Shown here piece after piece: positions 28,877 through 37,486 of a DNA stretch of 64,000 bases. Below the pieces are notes generated by a model, which saw only the letters and a list, made by a program, of their open reading frames with translations, was not told the origin of the DNA and ran no database searches. The DNA is taken from contig NZ_JACJPP010000022.1 of NCBI RefSeq assembly GCF_014696135.1, positions 186,001-250,000 on the forward strand, written 5' to 3'. The stretch is from Nodosilinea sp. FACHB-141 (GTDB taxonomy: Bacteria; Cyanobacteriota; Cyanobacteriia; Phormidesmidales; Phormidesmidaceae). Every line of letters begins with the position of its first letter. The first letter of the stretch is position 1. The position numbers were made by a program, and so were the translations under genes.

Positions 28877-29500
28877 ATGGTCGTTTTCACCCGTTTTCTG
28901 CGTCAGTCTTGGGGCGGTTGTGCCGCCGCTGCCCTATCTATTGCTCTGGTTGCAGGGGGATCTGGGGTGGCCCTGGCCCAGGAGGCTGGCGGCTCTGACC
29001 CAGCGCGGCCTCTGAACCAGGCCAGCAGCGCTCTCAGCATTGCTTCGGGGCAGCAGCTGATGACCGAGGCCAATGCCGCGATCGCTGACCAAAACTATCC
29101 TCTGGCTGAAGAGAAGCTCAAGGCGGCGAGAGATAGTTTCAACCAGATCTCGACCTTCTACCAAGAGCTGGCGCAAATGTTTGTCGGTGTCGACACGCAG
29201 ATCAACCGCAGCAACCGAGAAAAAGCGCTTGAAACCGCTCAGCTGCGCGACCAGGCTACCTACCAGCTGGCGCTGGTTTATCGCTCGCAAAATCAGGCCA
29301 GCGAGGCAGTGCCCCTGCTGATGGAAATTCTGCGCAGCCAGCAGCCCACTCGCGATCTGGGCCAGCGAGCCTATCAACAGCTGTTTGAACTGGGCTTTGT
29401 CGATGAACCCTACAACGGCCGGGCAGCTACTACCCCAGTTGAGCCAGCCGAGCCGGGTGAAGCAGCCGAGCCGACCGAGCCAGCCGAACCGACCGAGTAG
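28877..29500 (+). CDS. Exported helical-repeat hypothetical protein
   Basis: A 207-residue frame from the ATG at 28877; an upstream in-frame start at 28820 would place residues before the signal peptide. The N terminus has a signal sequence ending VALAQ. The middle (about 45-175) is helical and TPR-like, with ALYRSQNQ-type and ALSIASGQQLMTEANAAIADQNYPLAEEKL-type helices. The C terminus is a low-complexity run of EPAEP and EPTEP units. Family not recognised by name. Confidence 0.65.
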   Translation: MVVFTRFLRQSWGGCAAAALSIALVAGGSGVALAQEAGGSDPARPLNQASSALSIASGQQLMTEANAAIADQNYPLAEEKLKAARDSFNQISTFYQELAQMFVGVDTQINRSNREKALETAQLRDQATYQLALVYRSQNQASEAVPLLMEILRSQQPTRDLGQRAYQQLFELGFVDEPYNGRAATTPVEPAEPGEAAEPTEPAEPTE

Positions 29501-29637
29501 ACGATCGCAGCGGCGGTTTTCTCGATTGCCTATAGCTAGATTCAATGCCCCGGGTTAGCGATCGAGGGTTGCTCCTGGCAATATAGTCCTAGGGGATTCG
29601 AGTAATCCCAGCTACCCATCCCACAAGGAAACTGTTC

Positions 29638-29892
29638 ATGATTACTCCCGATCAGGTTAGCGCCATGATCAAGTCTGGCCTTCCCGATGCCGATGTGCAG
29701 GTGCAAGATTTGACCGGCGGCGGCGATCATTACCAGGTGGTTGTGGTTTCGTCGCAGTTTGCGGGGCGCAGCTTGGTGCAGCAGCATCAGCTGGTTTATG
29801 GAGCGGTGCGCGAGGCCATGTCCTCCGAGGCTATCCATGCGCTAGCTTTAAAGACATATACCCCAGAAGATTGGGCCGCTCAAAGCGCCTGA
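29638..29892 (+). CDS. BolA family protein
   Basis: An 84-residue BolA fold with [23 protein letters not shown] (strand pair and conserved DHY, in two parts) and the helix [14 protein letters not shown], where the conserved His ligand lies. BolA proteins bind a [2Fe-2S] cluster jointly with CGFS glutaredoxins. The glutaredoxin gene is 56 nt downstream, so the pair is probably an iron-sulfur trafficking or iron-sensing operon. Confidence 0.93.
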   Translation: MITPDQVSAMIKSGLPDADVQVQDLTGGGDHYQVVVVSSQFAGRSLVQQHQLVYGAVREAMSSEAIHALALKTYTPEDWAAQSA

Positions 29893-29948
29893 GCCTGGGC
29901 ATCGATTTGCCTCAATTGTTTACTCCGTTCTGCAAGGGTATTGACGCT

Positions 29949-30272
29949 ATGGATTCGGCAACTAAAGAAAGGCTCGATCAGCTGGTTCAAAACAACACCA
30001 TCGTGGTGTTTATGAAGGGCAACAAGCTCATGCCCCAGTGTGGCTTCTCCAACAACGTTGTGCAAATTCTCAACGTGCTGGGTGCCCCTTTTGAAACGGT
30101 CGATGTGCTGGCTGACCCAGATATTCGTCAGGGCATCAAGGAATATTCTAACTGGCCTACCATTCCCCAGGTGTACATCAATGGCGAGTTTGTCGGTGGT
30201 TCCGACATTCTCATTGAGCTGTACCAAAACGGCAAACTCCAAGAGATGGTTGAGATCGCCTTGGCTTCTTGA
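29949..30272 (+). CDS. grxD: Monothiol glutaredoxin (Grx4/GrxD type)
   Basis: A 107-residue glutaredoxin with the monothiol CGFS motif in [11 protein letters not shown] (Cys about 35), the cis-Pro [14 protein letters not shown] (about 72-85) that holds glutathione, and a final IEL helix. The upstream in-frame start at 29871 overlaps bolA and was rejected. The partner bolA lies directly upstream. Together they carry or sense [2Fe-2S] clusters. Unusual hairpins follow the stop. Confidence 0.95.
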   Translation: MDSATKERLDQLVQNNTIVVFMKGNKLMPQCGFSNNVVQILNVLGAPFETVDVLADPDIRQGIKEYSNWPTIPQVYINGEFVGGSDILIELYQNGKLQEMVEIALAS

Positions 30273-30312
30273 AGATTTGGGGTAAAGACAAGGGCCAAGT
30301 TTAACTTCGTGA

Positions 30313-30357
30313 ACAACTCCGCTTAGCTCTCGTTCATCAGAGGTTGAGCGGAGTTGT
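30313..30357. repeat. First hairpin of a tandem hairpin element
   Basis: ACAACTCCGCT (30313-30323) pairs with AGCGGAGTTGT (30347-30357). Inside it, CTCT and AGAG can pair as well. Its last three bases overlap the left arm of the next hairpin, so the two cannot both form completely. Confidence 0.7.
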
Positions 30358-30413
30358 CGCATCAGCACTTAGGCAACGCCTCGCATTGGCGTTGCCTAAG
30401 TGCTGATGCGACA
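30355..30413. repeat. Perfect 26-bp inverted repeat with 7-nt loop
   Basis: The arm 30355-30380 (TGTCGCATCAGCACTTAGGC plus six bases) is exactly complementary to 30388-30413, with loop TCGCATT. It lies 83 nt after grxD. There is no T-run after it on either strand, so it is not a simple terminator. Confidence 0.85.
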
Positions 30414-30611
30414 TAGAGGGTTACCTGGGCCAGGCGATCGCTGCTTGTAGATGGCTGCGATCCCAATCCGGTCCGCTCTAACGCGAGGTTTTGCCGAGGT
30501 AGCAGGGGTAAATCTCTAGAATATTGAGCCTCGACCGCTTCCTCTCATCGTGGCAGCAGCTTGTTAATCACGTAGGATTGCTAGGGTGAATTCAGACCTT
30601 CGCATCGCGTC

Positions 30612-32066
30612 ATGTCCCCAACTACCCTGCCGGTTGCCTTTCAGCAGCGTCTCGACCAATCTGCCATCACGCGCCCGATGGTGCGGCTGTGGCTGCTGGC
30701 CGCCAGCCTGATCGCCCTAGACGGGTTTGACTTTTTTATCATTGGGGTTGCTCTGCCGTTTTTGCAGCGTGACCTTGATCTAGGGCCAGCAGCAGTTGGA
30801 GCCGTGGCGGCGGCAGCAGTGGCCGGTTCGCTGCTGGGCTCATTGTTTCTCGGGCCGCTCACCGATAAATTGGGCCGCCAGCCCATGCTGATTGCCGACG
30901 TCATTTTGTTTGTAGTAGCTACTGCTGGCACTGCCCTGGCCTGGAACCTGACTTCGCTACTGGTTTTTCGGATATTGGTTGGGGTGGCGATCGGGGCCGA
31001 CTATCCTATCAGCGTGGCATACATTGTCGAAAATGTGCCCACGCGCCACCGCGATCAGCTAGTGATTGGAGCATTCTCTTTTCAGGCGGTGGGGGCGCTG
31101 CTGGGGGCACTGGTGGGCATCGCCACCCTGTATGGATTTTCTGTGGGCTATCCAGGTGACGAGCAGATGGCTATTCACTACGCTTGGCGCTGGATGCTAG
31201 GGGTGGGGGTAATTTTAGCGCTGGGAGTGGCCCTGGCACGCCTAGCCGTCTCCTTAGAAAGCCCTGCTTACCTACTGGCTCAAGGGGACTATGAAGGAGC
31301 ATCCAACATGGCCTCTGAGCTACTGGGGGAGACCGTCACCCTAGAGCCCGATCGCAGTTCACCAGATGGCCAGCTCCAACTCCGCTATCGAGATCTGTTT
31401 GCCCCCACCTACCGTCGCCAGACGCTGCTGGCTTCGGTGCCCTGGTTTTTGCAAGATATTGCTACCTACGGGGTGGGCATTTTTACCCCGGTTATTTTGG
31501 GTATTTTGGTTTTTGGCGGATCGTCTAATTTGGTGACGCAGACCCTGGCCTCGGCTAAGGGCTCGGCGCTGGTCGATATCTTTTTAATCCTCGGCTTTCT
31601 GCTGGCGGTGCTGCTGGTTAAGCGGCTGGGGCCAATTGTGCTGCAAATCGTTGGCTTTTTGGGCATGGCTCTGGGGCTGGGGCTGCTGGCGGCCTCGACC
31701 GGGCTGCCACCCGAGAGCCGCACGGCTCTCGGGTTAATTTTTGGCGGCTTTCTGCTGTTTAACCTGTTGATGAATGCAGGTCCCAACGCCACTACCTTTC
31801 TACTTTCGGGAGCGGTGTTTCCGGCTGCGATTCGAGCTAGTGGGGCTGGGTTGGCGGCTGCCTTAGCCAAAGCTGGCGCTGTGTTGGGGACCTTTGGGTT
31901 GCCGGTTCTACAGCAGACCCTAGGGTTGGCCCCAACGCTAGGGTTGTTGGCGGTGCTGTGCGGGGTAGCTGCTTTGATGACCTTCGTCTACCGTCGAGAA
32001 GCATCACAACTGCGACTACTCGGTGATAGGGCAGATGAGGCGATCGCCCCATCATTGCCTGAATAA
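30612..32066 (+). CDS. MFS transporter (sugar/organic ion family)
   Basis: A 484-residue, twelve-span major facilitator. The family loop GPLTDKLGRQPM (about 78-89) between helices 2 and 3 and RILVGVAIGADYPIS with VAYIVENVPTRHR (about 118-146) are diagnostic of the sugar/phosphate/metabolite branch. The central loop contains LESPAYLLAQGDYEGA, a sugar-porter-like PESPR relative. The substrate is not readable. The gene stands alone. Confidence 0.9.
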   Translation: MSPTTLPVAFQQRLDQSAITRPMVRLWLLAASLIALDGFDFFIIGVALPFLQRDLDLGPAAVGAVAAAAVAGSLLGSLFLGPLTDKLGRQPMLIADVILFVVATAGTALAWNLTSLLVFRILVGVAIGADYPISVAYIVENVPTRHRDQLVIGAFSFQAVGALLGALVGIATLYGFSVGYPGDEQMAIHYAWRWMLGVGVILALGVALARLAVSLESPAYLLAQGDYEGASNMASELLGETVTLEPDRSSPDGQLQLRYRDLFAPTYRRQTLLASVPWFLQDIATYGVGIFTPVILGILVFGGSSNLVTQTLASAKGSALVDIFLILGFLLAVLLVKRLGPIVLQIVGFLGMALGLGLLAASTGLPPESRTALGLIFGGFLLFNLLMNAGPNATTFLLSGAVFPAAIRASGAGLAAALAKAGAVLGTFGLPVLQQTLGLAPTLGLLAVLCGVAALMTFVYRREASQLRLLGDRADEAIAPSLPE

Positions 32067-32219
32067 GCGATTTCCTAGTGGTAATGAGGTAACCCTGAGC
32101 ATGGCCAAAGCATCAGTGGCAAGCATGGGGCAATGCCCAGCAGTAACCCTAGGCGATTTGTACGTTTCAAATTGAGTGAGTTGGCAAACAATTCATACCT
32201 GGCTGCTCTGAAGGAGCCC

Positions 32220-34262
32220 TCAGCTCGCCGTCATTGCTGAAGCGGCTGCTTCTTCACTCTCGGGGGCGACTTCTTCAAAGCGAATTACATCCTGGCGAGG
32301 GCTAGCATGGCTAACCCGCACCTGAAACTGCTCCCCTAGAGCTACAGCCCGGTTGAAGCGCATGGCCAACTCCAGGCCCAAATCTTCTACCATAATTAGC
32401 CCTAGTCCTTCGTCTTCCCTCAGCCAGCGCAGCAGCATCACTTCCCACACTCGGTCTTGGTGACGGCGCAGGTATTCTAAGGACCAGTAACGCTTGGTTT
32501 GGCGCTCGACTAGGGTGGCTTCGTAAGCCGCAGAACTGGCCCCGATGGCCAACTCGGTCACTTCTGTGGAGGAAAAGGGCAGCGGCTCGCCCCGTAGGTG
32601 AGCCTTGAGTTGAAAGTGGGTCACCAAGTCGAGGTAACGCCGAATGGGGGAGGTGACCTGACTATAGCTGTCTAGCCCCAAGGTGGCATGGCGGCTGGGG
32701 GTAATACCCACTTCACTGCGGGTCATGCAGCGGCGAATAGCCGAGTCACGCACCCAACCCGTAGGCAGCTGAATGAGTTCTTCATCCGAGGGCAGCTCCG
32801 GCTGGGGTTGGCTGCGAAAGGGAATTGCTAGAGCGTGGGTTTGCCCATAGCGAGCGGCTACTTCTCCCGCTAAAATCATCATTTCGGCTACCATTTGCCG
32901 GGCCGTGGAGTCGTTGAGAACCTCGATAACAATGTCATCTTCGGCCTCAGACACCTTGATGCTCGACTCGGGCATGTTGATACTGATCGCCCCCTGGGTG
33001 AGCCGCCACCGGCCTCGCACCTTGGCCCAGTGGGCTAGCCCTTGCAGCTCGGGCTCAGCGGTAATGCCTAGCTCCAACATTTCGTCAACGTCGTCGTAGG
33101 TCAGTCGATAGGTAGGACGAATTAGCGTGGGGTGAATTTGATAATCCTGAATATCGCCATCGGCTGTCAGGGTAATGCCAAAGCTGAGGGCACAACAGGT
33201 TTGGCCCTGAATTAGACTCATAGCCCCGGTCGCCAGCTCCATGGGGAACATGGGAATCATGCCGGTGGGCAAATAAACGGTGGTGCAGCGGCGGCGGGCT
33301 TCTAAATCTAGATCGTCTCCGGGCATAAGCCAGCGGGTCGGGTCGGCAATATGAATCCAGATACGCTGGGTGCCATCGCCTAGAGTCTCTAAGCTCAGGC
33401 CGTCGTCGATTTCTTGGGTGCTGGCGTCATCTACGGTGTAGGCCTTGAGGTGGGTGAGGTCTACCCGGTGGGCATCGGGGTCAGGCGGCGGAGACTGGAG
33501 ACGCTGCTGCGCCATGGTAAGGGTTTCCTCAGAAAAGTGACCGGGAATTTGGCTGCGCCTGAGAGCCAGGTTTTCGTGGACGCTCCACAATCCCAGTGAC
33601 ACTAGGGTATCAAATGCACCCGCCGCTGTCGGGTTAGTACCCAGAGCATTAAGAATTTCTACGGCCTGGGTGCGCTGGCTCGACTCGTCGCCAAACAGCG
33701 CTAAGCGCTCAAGGATTTCGAGGCGAGGCCGATCGCTCTTTTCCCAGCTGACGGTCTCCCCCGCCATGGCCTGACGGGCCTTGGTGATAAACGATTCCCA
33801 CTCGTGCTGGCGCTGGGCTTCGCGTTCGAGCTGTAGCCGTAGCTCATCAACTTGGGCAGCAGGGCGAGGTTCGTAGCGATCGCCCTTTTGCTTAAAGAAA
33901 ATTTTGTCCTCTACCAGCAGTCGGTGGGCTGCGTAGCAAAAGGTAGGGCTCTGGTCAGAAAATAGCAGCTCTGCCAAAGTCGCTGGGTCAGCAGATTCCC
34001 CAGATTCAATTAAAAACTCCCAGGCAATCTCTAGGCTAGAGGGATCGATATATGACCCAGCCTCTGTCGTGAAGGGAGCAATGTCAGTGGGTTTATAGGT
34101 GTTGCCGCTAACCTCATAGGTGAGATCGCGGGGATGAAGGGTGTGGGCTTGACCCCGCTCGTCGATCACAACCCAGTTTTTTTTGCCCTCGGGGCGATCG
34201 ACAACCCCTAGACGGGGCTGCCCCTGGTGCTTAAATTCGACTAACGTTCCTTTGTCAACCAA
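32220..34262 (-). CDS. Ribonuclease II/R family exoribonuclease
   Basis: A 680-residue RNB-domain 3'-5' exoribonuclease. The acidic active-site cluster lies in YTVDDASTQEIDDGLS (about 276-291), and HIADPTRWLMPGD with FPMELATGAMSL follows. The start is TTG at 34262, as no ATG fits. In cyanobacteria one RNB enzyme covers RNase II and R roles. It is last in rpmG-rpsR-rnb, 35 nt after rpsR, linking ribosomal protein synthesis and RNA decay. Confidence 0.9.
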   Translation of the reverse strand: MVDKGTLVEFKHQGQPRLGVVDRPEGKKNWVVIDERGQAHTLHPRDLTYEVSGNTYKPTDIAPFTTEAGSYIDPSSLEIAWEFLIESGESADPATLAELLFSDQSPTFCYAAHRLLVEDKIFFKQKGDRYEPRPAAQVDELRLQLEREAQRQHEWESFITKARQAMAGETVSWEKSDRPRLEILERLALFGDESSQRTQAVEILNALGTNPTAAGAFDTLVSLGLWSVHENLALRRSQIPGHFSEETLTMAQQRLQSPPPDPDAHRVDLTHLKAYTVDDASTQEIDDGLSLETLGDGTQRIWIHIADPTRWLMPGDDLDLEARRRCTTVYLPTGMIPMFPMELATGAMSLIQGQTCCALSFGITLTADGDIQDYQIHPTLIRPTYRLTYDDVDEMLELGITAEPELQGLAHWAKVRGRWRLTQGAISINMPESSIKVSEAEDDIVIEVLNDSTARQMVAEMMILAGEVAARYGQTHALAIPFRSQPQPELPSDEELIQLPTGWVRDSAIRRCMTRSEVGITPSRHATLGLDSYSQVTSPIRRYLDLVTHFQLKAHLRGEPLPFSSTEVTELAIGASSAAYEATLVERQTKRYWSLEYLRRHQDRVWEVMLLRWLREDEGLGLIMVEDLGLELAMRFNRAVALGEQFQVRVSHASPRQDVIRFEEVAPESEEAAASAMTAS

Positions 34263-34297
34263 GCCAACACCCTAGCGATCGCCATCCCTAGCCTAGC

Positions 34298-34513
34298 CTA
34301 GCCTTCCCCATTCACATAGGGCAGCAGGGCGATAATCCGCGCCCGCTTGATGGCTGTGGTGAGTGCCCGCTGTTGTTTAGCGGTCAAGCCAGTGATGCGG
34401 CGGGGCAAAATTTTGCCGCGCTCGGTGATGAACTTGCGAAGCAGATCGACATCTTTGTAGTCGATCGGGTCTTCGGGCTTGATTGGAGATACTCGACGAC
34501 GAAAATAGGCCAT
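34298..34513 (-). CDS. rpsR: 30S ribosomal protein S18
   Basis: A 71-residue protein with the S18 core [20 protein letters not shown] (about 18-37), and [24 protein letters not shown] with ALLPY near the end. It has the standard length and is placed between rpmG (9 nt upstream) and the RNB ribonuclease. Confidence 0.97.
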   Translation of the reverse strand: MAYFRRRVSPIKPEDPIDYKDVDLLRKFITERGKILPRRITGLTAKQQRALTTAIKRARIIALLPYVNGEG

Positions 34514-34522
34514 GGGTGCTAA

Positions 34523-34711
34523 TTACTTGATTTCTTTGTGGATAGCGTGCTTGTTGCAGTGGGTGCAGAACTTTTTGAGTTCGATGCGGTTGGTCGTGTT
34601 ACGACGGTTCTTTTGGGTGGTGTAGCGCGATACACCGTTAGAGCGCTTGTCGGGGTTGGTCCGGCATTCGGTGCACTCTAGGGTTATGACGAGGCGGACG
34701 CCTTTAGCCAT
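34523..34711 (-). CDS. rpmG: 50S ribosomal protein L33
   Basis: A 62-residue zinc-ribbon ribosomal protein with [20 protein letters not shown] and CTHCNKH (four cysteines, so the zinc-binding C+ form). First gene of the rpmG-rpsR-RNase unit. The promoter must lie in the 34712-34800 AT-rich stretch. Confidence 0.97.
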   Translation of the reverse strand: MAKGVRLVITLECTECRTNPDKRSNGVSRYTTQKNRRNTTNRIELKKFCTHCNKHAIHKEIK

Positions 34712-35125
34712 GACTGTTTACCTGAAAATAGGGCGGGCAGAAATAATACACAGTCTTTCATTATTTCATAGGCTGCTCAGATCTGCCAAATTTGATTTTT
34801 TGAAACTTTGGCAGGGAGCGAAACGGGGGGGAGGTAGCTATGTAGGGTGCATTCGCGAAGCAATGCACCACTAGACTCGGCAGTATAGCTAGTGGCAAGG
34901 CCTGCGGCGCATAACTGGGGTCGAAAGCTAGATCTGCTGCTGGGGCCATTTCGCTGGCCCCAGACCCCCATCGAGAAAGGCGTTCCGCCGCCCTTCACCC
35001 CACGGAAAGAACTAACCGATCATCGGTTTAAACCTTTGTTCTGCCAATCAACCTGTGATCAACATTCATCCTCTCACCTTCCTCACTACCCATCCACTCG
35101 TCCACCCATCTACCCCGTCACTCCC
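34712..35125. other. 414-nt intergenic stretch with pyrimidine-rich tract
   Basis: No gene was found. The part next to rpmG is AT-rich and should hold its promoter. From about 35060 to 35130 the plus strand is almost pure pyrimidine-rich short-motif sequence (CCATCCACTCGTCCACCCATC type), a degenerate minisatellite. A similar tract lies at 57180-57270. Confidence 0.5.
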
Positions 35126-35683
35126 CTAATCCGTCACCTTCTGCTCCACGCCAAACCCAACCAGCGCTAGGTTATCCAACGCTTCTCCCTCAGCGGGGCG
35201 GTGGTAGTTGAGAATGCGGCGAATGCGCATGTTGGGATTGACTAGCAGAATGGAGTCGACGGAGACCACGCGGGTGTAGGGGGTGGTCATGAGCAGTTCG
35301 TGATTGCTCTGGTTGTAGGTGAAGGTGGAGATGATCGGGCGGTCTTCTTCGTAGGCGCGATCGCGCAAATAGTCTCCCGCTAGCATGGTCCCCTCTTGCT
35401 GCTTGGGCACAAATAGGGCTCGCAGCTCCTGGGAGACCTCTTCGCCTTTGTCAGACACGGTGTGGAAGGCGAGCTGAAAGCCGGGCAGCTGGTCGATATT
35501 ATCTATCGGGTTGTAGCCGTTGTCGGCTAGCACTTTGCGCCGCAGCTCGGGGGTGATGGCATCGACGCGAAAGTCGGTGTGCGATCGCTCCACATCTTGC
35601 TGAGCAATGTAGTGGTAGGTGCGCTCAATCGACCATTGGCCAATGCAGCAGTTGAAAAAGTAGGTGATGTCGGCTAAATCCAT
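35126..35683 (-). CDS. CpcS/CpeS-family phycobilin lyase (Ycf58-like)
   Basis: From the ATG at 35683 the protein has 185 residues (the frame stays open upstream to 35746). The region DITYFFNCCIGQW and SIERTYHYI near the N terminus fits the FF..C.G.W..RTYH signature of the CpcS/CpeS lipocalin-fold lyases, which attach bilins to phycobiliprotein cysteines. Which subunit and cysteine it serves is unknown. Divergently transcribed from another member of the same superfamily 291 nt away. Confidence 0.7.
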   Translation of the reverse strand: MDLADITYFFNCCIGQWSIERTYHYIAQQDVERSHTDFRVDAITPELRRKVLADNGYNPIDNIDQLPGFQLAFHTVSDKGEEVSQELRALFVPKQQEGTMLAGDYLRDRAYEEDRPIISTFTYNQSNHELLMTTPYTRVVSVDSILLVNPNMRIRRILNYHRPAEGEALDNLALVGFGVEQKVTD

Positions 35684-35974
35684 TGTGTTAGCCCAAAGGA
35701 GTGCATTACCTCCTACGGTACCAGGGTTTGCGGAGGCTCTCATCAACCGCCTAAGACCCTGCCTTCAACGCATTCAAGCCTTAAGTATTAATGCTTACAG
35801 AATCTCCCGTGAGACTGCGTAGGATAGGCGAAAGTTTGGCTAAATCACCCACTTGGGTCATTGTCGGACGCTTACTTGCCCATTATGATAAAAGCTAAAG
35901 TTAAGAAGTTTAACAATCCTGCTTTTCTGGATTGACTTTTGCTGCTCCATGTCCCTCTCTTTGGATGGCTGATT

Positions 35975-36511
35975 ATGCCCCTCTCCACTGATGTTGCCCG
36001 CATTTTGGCTGAACCTTTGGTGCAGGCCTTTTTTCAAGACACTGCCGGAGACTGGCGCTCGGAGCGTCGCTACTACACCCTTAAGAGTGGCGAAACTCAG
36101 GAAGTGGTCAGCCAGATCACGATTGAATTTCTGGAGGCTGGTGCAGATCAGCTTCTGGAACTTGCCGATTTACACCAGCTCGATCCTCAAAAGCCATTAA
36201 TCTGCGGCACCACCGTCACCTGGGAAAGCGAGTACGTAGGCACCGGCAAAAAGCCGGTGGCGGGCAGCACCATTTTTGGGGTGCGCGGGACGACCTTGTA
36301 TCGCGATCGCGGCTTTGCCACCTCTAAACCTGTCACCGCCCAATACCACTTCACCGACAGCCGCACCCTGGTGCTCAAAACCCAGTACAACGACTCTTCT
36401 TTTGAAGAGGAACTGCGGCTAATCGGCCAGCGCTACCGCACCCGCCAAACGGTGATTTCCCGCGCTGGAGAACAGATTATGATTGGGCAATACCTGGAAA
36501 CTCGCCTTTGA
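35975..36511 (+). CDS. CpcS/CpeS-family phycobilin lyase, second member
   Basis: From the ATG at 35975 the protein has 178 residues. FFQDTAGDWRSERRYYTL near residue 20 is the superfamily signature, followed by WESEYVGTGKK, and the C terminus TVISRAGEQIMIGQYLETR matches phycobiliprotein lyases as I remember them. It probably attaches or chaperones a bilin. It is divergent from the lyase at 35126-35683, and the cyclase gene follows 83 nt later. Confidence 0.75.
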   Translation: MPLSTDVARILAEPLVQAFFQDTAGDWRSERRYYTLKSGETQEVVSQITIEFLEAGADQLLELADLHQLDPQKPLICGTTVTWESEYVGTGKKPVAGSTIFGVRGTTLYRDRGFATSKPVTAQYHFTDSRTLVLKTQYNDSSFEEELRLIGQRYRTRQTVISRAGEQIMIGQYLETRL

Positions 36512-36594
36512 GGTTAATTTTGGGGCCTAGAAGCTGCTGGGCAAGGGCTCCCTCGGTTTAGCATTCTGGTATAGCCATTGCCAGAGAAAAGAGA

Positions 36595-37242
36595 ATGCTA
36601 ATCGATCTGAGCCACACCGTAGAGCACGGCATGATTACCTATGAAGGTATTCCTGGCCCCATCATTTGCGATTTTCTCAGCCGAGAAGCCTCGCAGGCCC
36701 ACTACGCCAAAGGCACCACTTTCCACATTGGCAAAATCGAAATGGCGGCCAACACCGGTACGTACATCGATTCGCCCTTTCATCGCTACGCCGAGGGCAA
36801 AGATTTATCAGAACTGCCTTTAGAATCCATCGCCGATGTCGATGGGCTACTGTTTCGGGCTGACCTAGCGCAACGGGCGATCGGCCCAGAGTTGTTTGCA
36901 GGGGCAGCGGTTCAGGGCAAAGCTGTACTTGTACATACCGGGTGGTCTCAGCACTGGCGTACGGCTCAGTACTTCAAAGGGCATCCCTTTTTAACCGCAG
37001 CAGCGGCAGAATGGCTCCAAGCTGCTGGCGCTCGATTGGTGGGCATTGACTCGCTCAATATTGACGACACTAGCGATGGCCATCGCCCTGTGCATTCAAT
37101 TTTGCTGGGTGCAGATATTCCCATCGTTGAGCACATGTGCAACCTCGAAAGTCTTCCCGAGTCGGGATTTAAGCTACACGCCGTGCCCGTTAAGGTCCAG
37201 AACTTTGGCACGTTTCCCGTGCGGGTTTACGCAGTTACTTAA
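36595..37242 (+). CDS. Cyclase family protein (kynurenine formamidase-like fold)
   Basis: A 215-residue member of the metal-dependent cyclase/formamidase family. The N-terminal IDLSHTVEHGM is typical. The metal motif that is usually HxGTHxDxPxH reads NTGTYIDSPFH here (about 52-62), so two of the expected His ligands are Asn and Tyr. GIDSLNIDD and VEHMCNLESLP are present downstream. It belongs to a variant subgroup whose reaction is unknown to me. Confidence 0.8.
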   Translation: MLIDLSHTVEHGMITYEGIPGPIICDFLSREASQAHYAKGTTFHIGKIEMAANTGTYIDSPFHRYAEGKDLSELPLESIADVDGLLFRADLAQRAIGPELFAGAAVQGKAVLVHTGWSQHWRTAQYFKGHPFLTAAAAEWLQAAGARLVGIDSLNIDDTSDGHRPVHSILLGADIPIVEHMCNLESLPESGFKLHAVPVKVQNFGTFPVRVYAVT

Positions 37243-37323
37243 GATTGATGGTTGCATATAAAGTTTCGCCAGGCTCAGTCGAATCTGACAAGATTTCCCT
37301 AACCTGCGCTTGAGCTGTAATCC

Positions 37324-37440
37324 ATGGAACGCTTAGTTAGCCACGGCGCATCCTTCGGGCACATTGCCTTGGTCAGAAAGCTTTGGGTAGGTAAGTGGTT
37401 CATCACAGTGCAGCGGGGCACAGGAATTGGCAAGGGTTAA
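37324..37440 (+). CDS. Possible 38-residue small protein
   Basis: An ATG-start frame with good codon use and a plausible composition (GHIALVRKLWVGKWF in the centre, basic overall). No ribosome binding site is evident and no family was recognised, so this may be chance. Confidence 0.2.
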   Translation: MERLVSHGASFGHIALVRKLWVGKWFITVQRGTGIGKG

Positions 37441-37486
37441 GCACCGCCTGACGCTACTCCGCAAATATTAGGACCTTCTAGAATCT

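Larger units (their letters stand above)
30273..30611. other. Intergenic stretch with nested hairpins after grxD
   Basis: This 339-nt gap has no ORF of note. Its first half contains two strong, overlapping inverted repeats, listed separately. The second half leads into the MFS gene and contains a HIP1 octamer. Confidence 0.5.

Noticed and set aside
29575..29605. GGGATTCGAGTAATCCC before bolA, which looked like a tRNA T-arm
   Set aside because: Only a short hairpin. No acceptor, D or anticodon arms surround it.
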